8,955 bases of DNA from an uncultured Prevotella sp. (GTDB taxonomy: Bacteria; Bacteroidota; Bacteroidia; Bacteroidales; Bacteroidaceae): positions 1 to 8,955 of the forward strand of contig URLI01000057.1 of NCBI GenBank assembly GCA_900548585.1, given 5' to 3'. The notes below the pieces were generated by a model. The model worked only from the letters and a program-made list of their open reading frames with translations. It searched no databases and was not told where the DNA came from. Position numbers and translations under genes: made by a program. Below are positions 5,717 to 8,955 of this stretch, piece after piece. Numbering within the stretch: position 1 is the first letter of the stretch; each line of letters starts with the position of its first letter.

Positions 5717-7702
5717 ATGTACACAATAGACGAATTATCATCTAAAGATATTTCCGAACTGGGAAATATAGCGAAAGAAATCGGGGCTGACGTGCAGGAA
5801 GGAGCAGATCAGCAAGGTATCATCTATGCCATCCTTGACAAGCAGGCTGTGCTCGAGAGCGAGAAAAGCCCGATGGGGACAAAACGCCGCAGGACAAGGA
5901 TACAGAAAAAAGAAACCGACAGGGTTTATTCCGTGAACGGCAAGGACGGGGAAAACTTTGACACGAAGAAACAGAAAGCCGCAGAGCAGCAACAACTTTT
6001 CAAAGAGAAGGCAGAAACCGGCACACCCGCAACGGAGGACAAACCTGAGGAGGCGGAGGTGACGGAAGAAAAGAAAAAGACAACGGCAAAGAAACGGGTA
6101 AGAAAGCCGAAAGCCGAAATCGCAGCAGAAGAAACAAGGAAAGCCACAGAAGAAAACAAGACAGCGGAAGACGAAGCAACCGAAACAAAAGAAGAAACAG
6201 CCGTGGAAGAAGAGAAAAATACGGAACAAAATCCTGAAAACAAGGAGGGGGTTGTTCCTGAAGAAAAATACGAAGCAGGAACGCAGGAGGCGCCAAGCGG
6301 CGAGGAAAACAGCCTGATACAACAACTGCAGGAAAAAGTGAATGCACGCAATGATGCGGAGGGAAAAAAGCCTGCGGCACTCGAGGACAGCGTGTGGGAA
6401 GGCGACCCGGGAGATGGGACCGATTTCATAATATCAATAGACCTGCCGATAGAAGACCATGCGGCAATGCCTATGTACGACATGCTCGACAACCCGACAA
6501 CTCCCATGATGCAGCCAATACAGCCAGTACAGCAGTTCGCGCCGCTGAACAGCGACGAGTCAGAACTTGAGGACTTCAACTTCTCTGACATAATAAACGC
6601 GAACGGAGTATTGGAGATAATGCCGGACGGATATGGCTTCATACGCTCGAGCGACTACAACTATCTCTCGTCTCCAGACGACGTTTATGTATCGGCGGCA
6701 CAGGTGAAACGCTACGGACTGAAGACGGGCGACGTGCTGCAGTGCAATGTCAGGCCGCCGCGCGAGGGGGAGAAATACTTCCCGCTCACAAGCATCGACA
6801 AGATAAACGGCAGAGAACCTTCAGAGGTTCGCGACCGTGTGCCGTTCGAGCATCTCACCCCACTCTTCCCCGATGAGAAATACGACCTGTGTGGCGACCC
6901 CAAGACGACAAATCTCAGCACAAGGATTGTTGATCTGTTCGCGCCTATCGGCAAAGGACAGCGCGCGCTTATAGTGGCGCAGCCAAAAACGGGCAAGACA
7001 ATCCTGATGAAAGACATTGCGAACGCCATCGCGGCGAACCACCCGGAGGCCTATCTGATGATGTTGCTCATAGACGAGCGCCCTGAGGAGGTGACGGACA
7101 TGGCAAGGACAGTGAATGCAGAGGTCATAGCATCAACGTTCGACGAACCGGCAGAACGTCATGTGAAAATTGCAGGCATCGTGCTGGAAAAGGCGAAGAG
7201 GATGGTCGAATGCGGCCACGACGTGGTGATTTTCCTCGACTCCATAACACGTCTCGCACGGGCGTACAACACCGTGGCGCCGGCAAGCGGTAAGGTGCTC
7301 ACCGGTGGTGTAGACGCCAACGCACTGCAGAAGCCGAAACGTTTCTTCGGCGCGGCACGAAACATCGAGGGAGGCGGCTCACTGACAATCATCGCTACGG
7401 CACTTATTGACACGGGGTCGAAGATGGACGAGGTGATATTCGAGGAGTTCAAGGGCACAGGAAACATGGAACTGCAGCTTGACCGCTCACTGAGCAACAA
7501 GCGCATATTCCCGGCCGTGAACCTCGTGGCATCAAGCACACGCCGCGACGACCTGCTTCAAGACAAGACCACCATCGACCGCATGTGGATCCTACGCAAG
7601 TACATTGCCGACATGACATCAATGGAGGCAATGGACACCATACACGACCGAATGGAAAAGACACGCAGCAACGAGGAGTTCCTTATAACGATGAACTCCT
7701 GA
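5717..7702 (+). CDS. rho: Transcription termination factor Rho with long disordered insertion
   Basis: 661 aa, against 419 in E. coli. A hexameric RNA-dependent ATPase that ends transcription. Order: N-terminal helical domain (about 1-45); insertion (about 50-285); cold-shock-like RNA-binding domain with GVLEIMPDGYGFIR (297-310); ATPase core with Walker A AQPKTGKT (421-428), LLIDERPEEVTDM (450-462), Walker B VVIFLDS (503-509), the Q-loop region SGKVLTGGVDANAL (524-537), the R-loop TGSKMD (566-571) and the arginine finger region NKRIFPA (594-600). The catalytic core looks intact. The insertion has two parts: a Glu/Lys/Ala/Thr-rich polyampholyte (about 55-220) and a Pro/Gln/Met/Asp-rich stretch (about 225-285). 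In Bacteroides thetaiotaomicron such an insertion is known to drive Rho phase separation important for gut fitness; the same is inferred here. Two promoters and an inverted repeat precede it, and it is probably transcribed alone. Confidence 0.98.
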   Translation: MYTIDELSSKDISELGNIAKEIGADVQEGADQQGIIYAILDKQAVLESEKSPMGTKRRRTRIQKKETDRVYSVNGKDGENFDTKKQKAAEQQQLFKEKAETGTPATEDKPEEAEVTEEKKKTTAKKRVRKPKAEIAAEETRKATEENKTAEDEATETKEETAVEEEKNTEQNPENKEGVVPEEKYEAGTQEAPSGEENSLIQQLQEKVNARNDAEGKKPAALEDSVWEGDPGDGTDFIISIDLPIEDHAAMPMYDMLDNPTTPMMQPIQPVQQFAPLNSDESELEDFNFSDIINANGVLEIMPDGYGFIRSSDYNYLSSPDDVYVSAAQVKRYGLKTGDVLQCNVRPPREGEKYFPLTSIDKINGREPSEVRDRVPFEHLTPLFPDEKYDLCGDPKTTNLSTRIVDLFAPIGKGQRALIVAQPKTGKTILMKDIANAIAANHPEAYLMMLLIDERPEEVTDMARTVNAEVIASTFDEPAERHVKIAGIVLEKAKRMVECGHDVVIFLDSITRLARAYNTVAPASGKVLTGGVDANALQKPKRFFGAARNIEGGGSLTIIATALIDTGSKMDEVIFEEFKGTGNMELQLDRSLSNKRIFPAVNLVASSTRRDDLLQDKTTIDRMWILRKYIADMTSMEAMDTIHDRMEKTRSNEEFLITMNS

Positions 7703-7761
7703 CAAGAACTGGATATATGCAGCATCCTCATGCCACCTGGCTGCGGATGCACAAAACAATT

Positions 7762-7789
7762 GAGGGTGTGTCACAACAGACACACCCTC
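7762..7789. terminator. Hairpin terminator between convergent rho and the secreted-protein gene
   Basis: GAGGGTGTGTC (7762-7772), loop ACAACA, GACACACCCTC (7779-7789): a perfect 11-bp stem with a 6-base loop. It lies 59 bp after the rho stop and 72 bp after the stop of the opposing gene. The plus-strand tail is TTGCTTGCGC, a poor T-run. The minus-strand tail is AATTGTTTTGTG, somewhat better. It may therefore serve both genes, with the stronger intrinsic signal for the minus-strand gene. Confidence 0.75.
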
Positions 7790-7861
7790 TTGCTTGCGCA
7801 AACGCTCGTGATTTATCAGTAAATTGACATAAAAAAGGCATCACGTTGAGAGTGTCCTCTA

Positions 7862-8596
7862 TTATATCTTTACCTTTTTCTTTCCATTTACAATATAAAC
7901 TCCATTCGGCAAGGCATCAAGGGGCTGGCTGAGCCTAACGCCACTGAGTGTGAAAATGTTGCCTCTGCCGTCCGATTTCCTCTCATTGACACCATCGATG
8001 CCAGCAGGTATTACGCCATACACGCTGACATCGTCAATGTTGACCCGGAAAAGGTCATGGCTCTTGTAGTGGCGGAACGCTATGTATTTCGTGCCTTCTG
8101 GCAAATCCCTCTCATACTTATACCAATTTCCGCGCTCTTTGTCAGGGACAAAATGAGAACCTGATGCCTGCACAGCCTTTATCGTCTCCTCGGAAACCAG
8201 CGTGAAATCACCAACGTCCCTACCCTTTTTCGATGCCATGAGTGCCAACACCTCATTCTGGAACCTGTCATCCTGCACACTGACATAGAATATGACCTTT
8301 TTAGCGCCGTCAATGCGTGGCGAGACGAGCCAGTTGTCTGGCGTGAGGGCATATTTGCCATTGGACGACGCCGATGTCATGATGCCGGGCCTGCCGTCCG
8401 GACCGGCAAGCCAGGAACTGTAATCATACAAGTAATACCAGTTGTTCCCGTCGCCGTCATTGTCAATCAAAGACCATCCCTCGGGAACTCCGTCACCGTT
8501 GACATCAAAGAAATTCTCCCTAAGTATAAGATCCTGGGCGTTAATCACGATGGAAATCAGCAAAAGTAATGTAAGGAAACAAGCACACCTCTTCAT
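7862..8596 (-). CDS. Secreted choice-of-anchor J / cleaved-adhesin-like protein with T9SS-like C-terminal tail
   Basis: 244 aa. Signal peptide MKRCACFLTLLLLISIVINA with probable cleavage after Ala20 and QD as the new N-terminus. Residues 25-195 resemble the choice-of-anchor J (cleaved adhesin) beta-sandwich: the opening ENFFDVNGDGVPEGWSLIDN, the calcium-type DNDGDGNNW (45-53), TPDNWLVSPRID (85-96), then YIAFRHYKSHDLFRVNIDDV (171-190) ending the domain. In family members this fold binds ligands or carbohydrate on secreted proteases and adhesins. No protease domain is present. The last 33 residues (NIFTLSGVRLSQPLDALPNG then VYIVNGKKKVKI) look like the short sorting tails of type IX cargo in Prevotella and Bacteroides, so export across the outer membrane is likely but not proved. 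The gene is single, faces rho, and has its own promoter. Ligand unknown. Confidence 0.85.
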   Translation of the reverse strand: MKRCACFLTLLLLISIVINAQDLILRENFFDVNGDGVPEGWSLIDNDGDGNNWYYLYDYSSWLAGPDGRPGIMTSASSNGKYALTPDNWLVSPRIDGAKKVIFYVSVQDDRFQNEVLALMASKKGRDVGDFTLVSEETIKAVQASGSHFVPDKERGNWYKYERDLPEGTKYIAFRHYKSHDLFRVNIDDVSVYGVIPAGIDGVNERKSDGRGNIFTLSGVRLSQPLDALPNGVYIVNGKKKVKI

Positions 8597-8686
8597 GGCA
8601 GTAAAATATTATTGTGACGACACCGCAATCCTTTGTGGCATTGACCATTTGTAAAGTCAAAGACAGCGGGCAGTATTCAGATGCTG

Positions 8687-8717
8687 CAAAAATACTTATT
8701 TAATTTTTAACTACAAA
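8687..8717 (-). promoter_or_regulatory. Promoter of the secreted-protein gene
   Basis: On the minus strand TTTG (8717-8714), exactly 19 bp, then TATTTTTG (8694-8687), a full match to the Bacteroidetes consensus. The start should be near 8680, leaving an untranslated leader of about 85 nt, long compared with those of recR and engB. No strong hairpin is evident in that leader. Confidence 0.75.
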
Positions 8718-8720
8718 GAA

Positions 8721-8955
8721 AACATGGGAATAAAAAACAAAAAAGGCATGGCAGATTGGCAAATTGTCAATGTGCCGCACCTTTAATATGCATCTGGATG
8801 CTGCCAAAGCCATCAAAATCTTTTTTATATTAAACCCAAATCGGTCATTACAACACTGATTTTTCTATTTAGACTTGGCAACCCGTTCCCCGGCTGCTAC
8901 CAGCCGCTTGCCGGCATCTTGCCCGTCGTTTTTTCTTGACGTAGCCCGCTACGCC
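8721..8955. other. Intergenic right edge with two GC-rich palindromes
   Basis: No convincing gene is seen. The left part (to about 8870) is AT-rich. The last 80 bases turn GC-rich and contain CGGCTG-CTAC-CAGCCG (8891-8906), a direct repeat CTTGCC at 8907 and 8918, and CGTAGC-CC-GCTACG (8940-8953). On the minus strand a 28-codon open frame enters from the edge and stops at 8869; it is very Arg/Lys-rich and may be chance. The abrupt base change suggests the edge of a separate or repeated element, but only one copy is visible. Confidence 0.4.

Noticed and set aside
5926..6642. 238-codon minus-strand open frame opposite rho, Ser/Phe-rich
   Set aside because: It mirrors the Glu/Lys codon repeats of the Rho insertion (GAA to TTC, and so on); no domain, promoter or conserved feature.
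7703..7861. Small gene between rho and the secreted-protein gene
   Set aside because: Open frames here merely run out of the rho 3' end; the gap is explained by a terminator between convergent genes.
8869..8955. Partial basic protein entering from the right edge on the minus strand
   Set aside because: Only 28 codons, with palindromes inside it and no recognisable motif; not enough to call a gene.

Overview
The window looks like chromosomal DNA of a Bacteroidales bacterium, most likely Prevotella or a close relative. Three things support this. Promoters match the Bacteroidetes form (TTTG, about 19 bp, TAnnTTTG) upstream of recR, rho and the secreted-protein gene. Rho carries a very long disordered insertion of the kind known from Bacteroidetes. 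The secreted protein at the right ends in a short tail like type IX secretion sorting tails. Genus is an inference.

Left block (29-2748, minus strand): a tight four-gene operon transcribed right to left, recR, a small four-helix membrane protein, a family 2 glycosyltransferase and a GNAT acetyltransferase. The junctions are a 4-bp gap, a 1-bp overlap and a 4-bp ATGA overlap, so translational coupling is likely. A strong promoter lies just upstream of recR. The last three genes look like a membrane and surface-glycan module behind a DNA repair gene.

Middle block (2838-5281, plus strand): divergent from recR across an 89-bp promoter region lie engB (ribosome-assembly GTPase) and, 14 bp later, an ABC-F ATPase of the Uup type with a TTG start. 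Both act on or around the ribosome.

The 435-bp gap 5282-5716 is the most structured non-coding part. It holds a C-rich stretch after the ABC-F gene, a 17-bp dyad, four tandem 22-bp units that each contain a dyad, two rho promoters with identical TAACTTTGCA -7 boxes, and a perfect 8-bp inverted repeat between them.

Right block: rho (5717-7702, plus, 661 aa) converges on a secreted choice-of-anchor J type protein (7862-8596, minus). A perfect 11-bp-stem hairpin between them probably terminates at least one of the two. The last 359 bp contain that gene's promoter and, at the very edge, two GC-rich palindromes that may begin a repeated element.

Most of the coding content is core housekeeping. 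I see no phage, transposase, CRISPR, toxin-antitoxin or defence genes. The best candidates for undescribed biology are the phased dyad array and hairpin upstream of rho, the extra C-terminal domain of the glycosyltransferase, and the recR-linked membrane protein.
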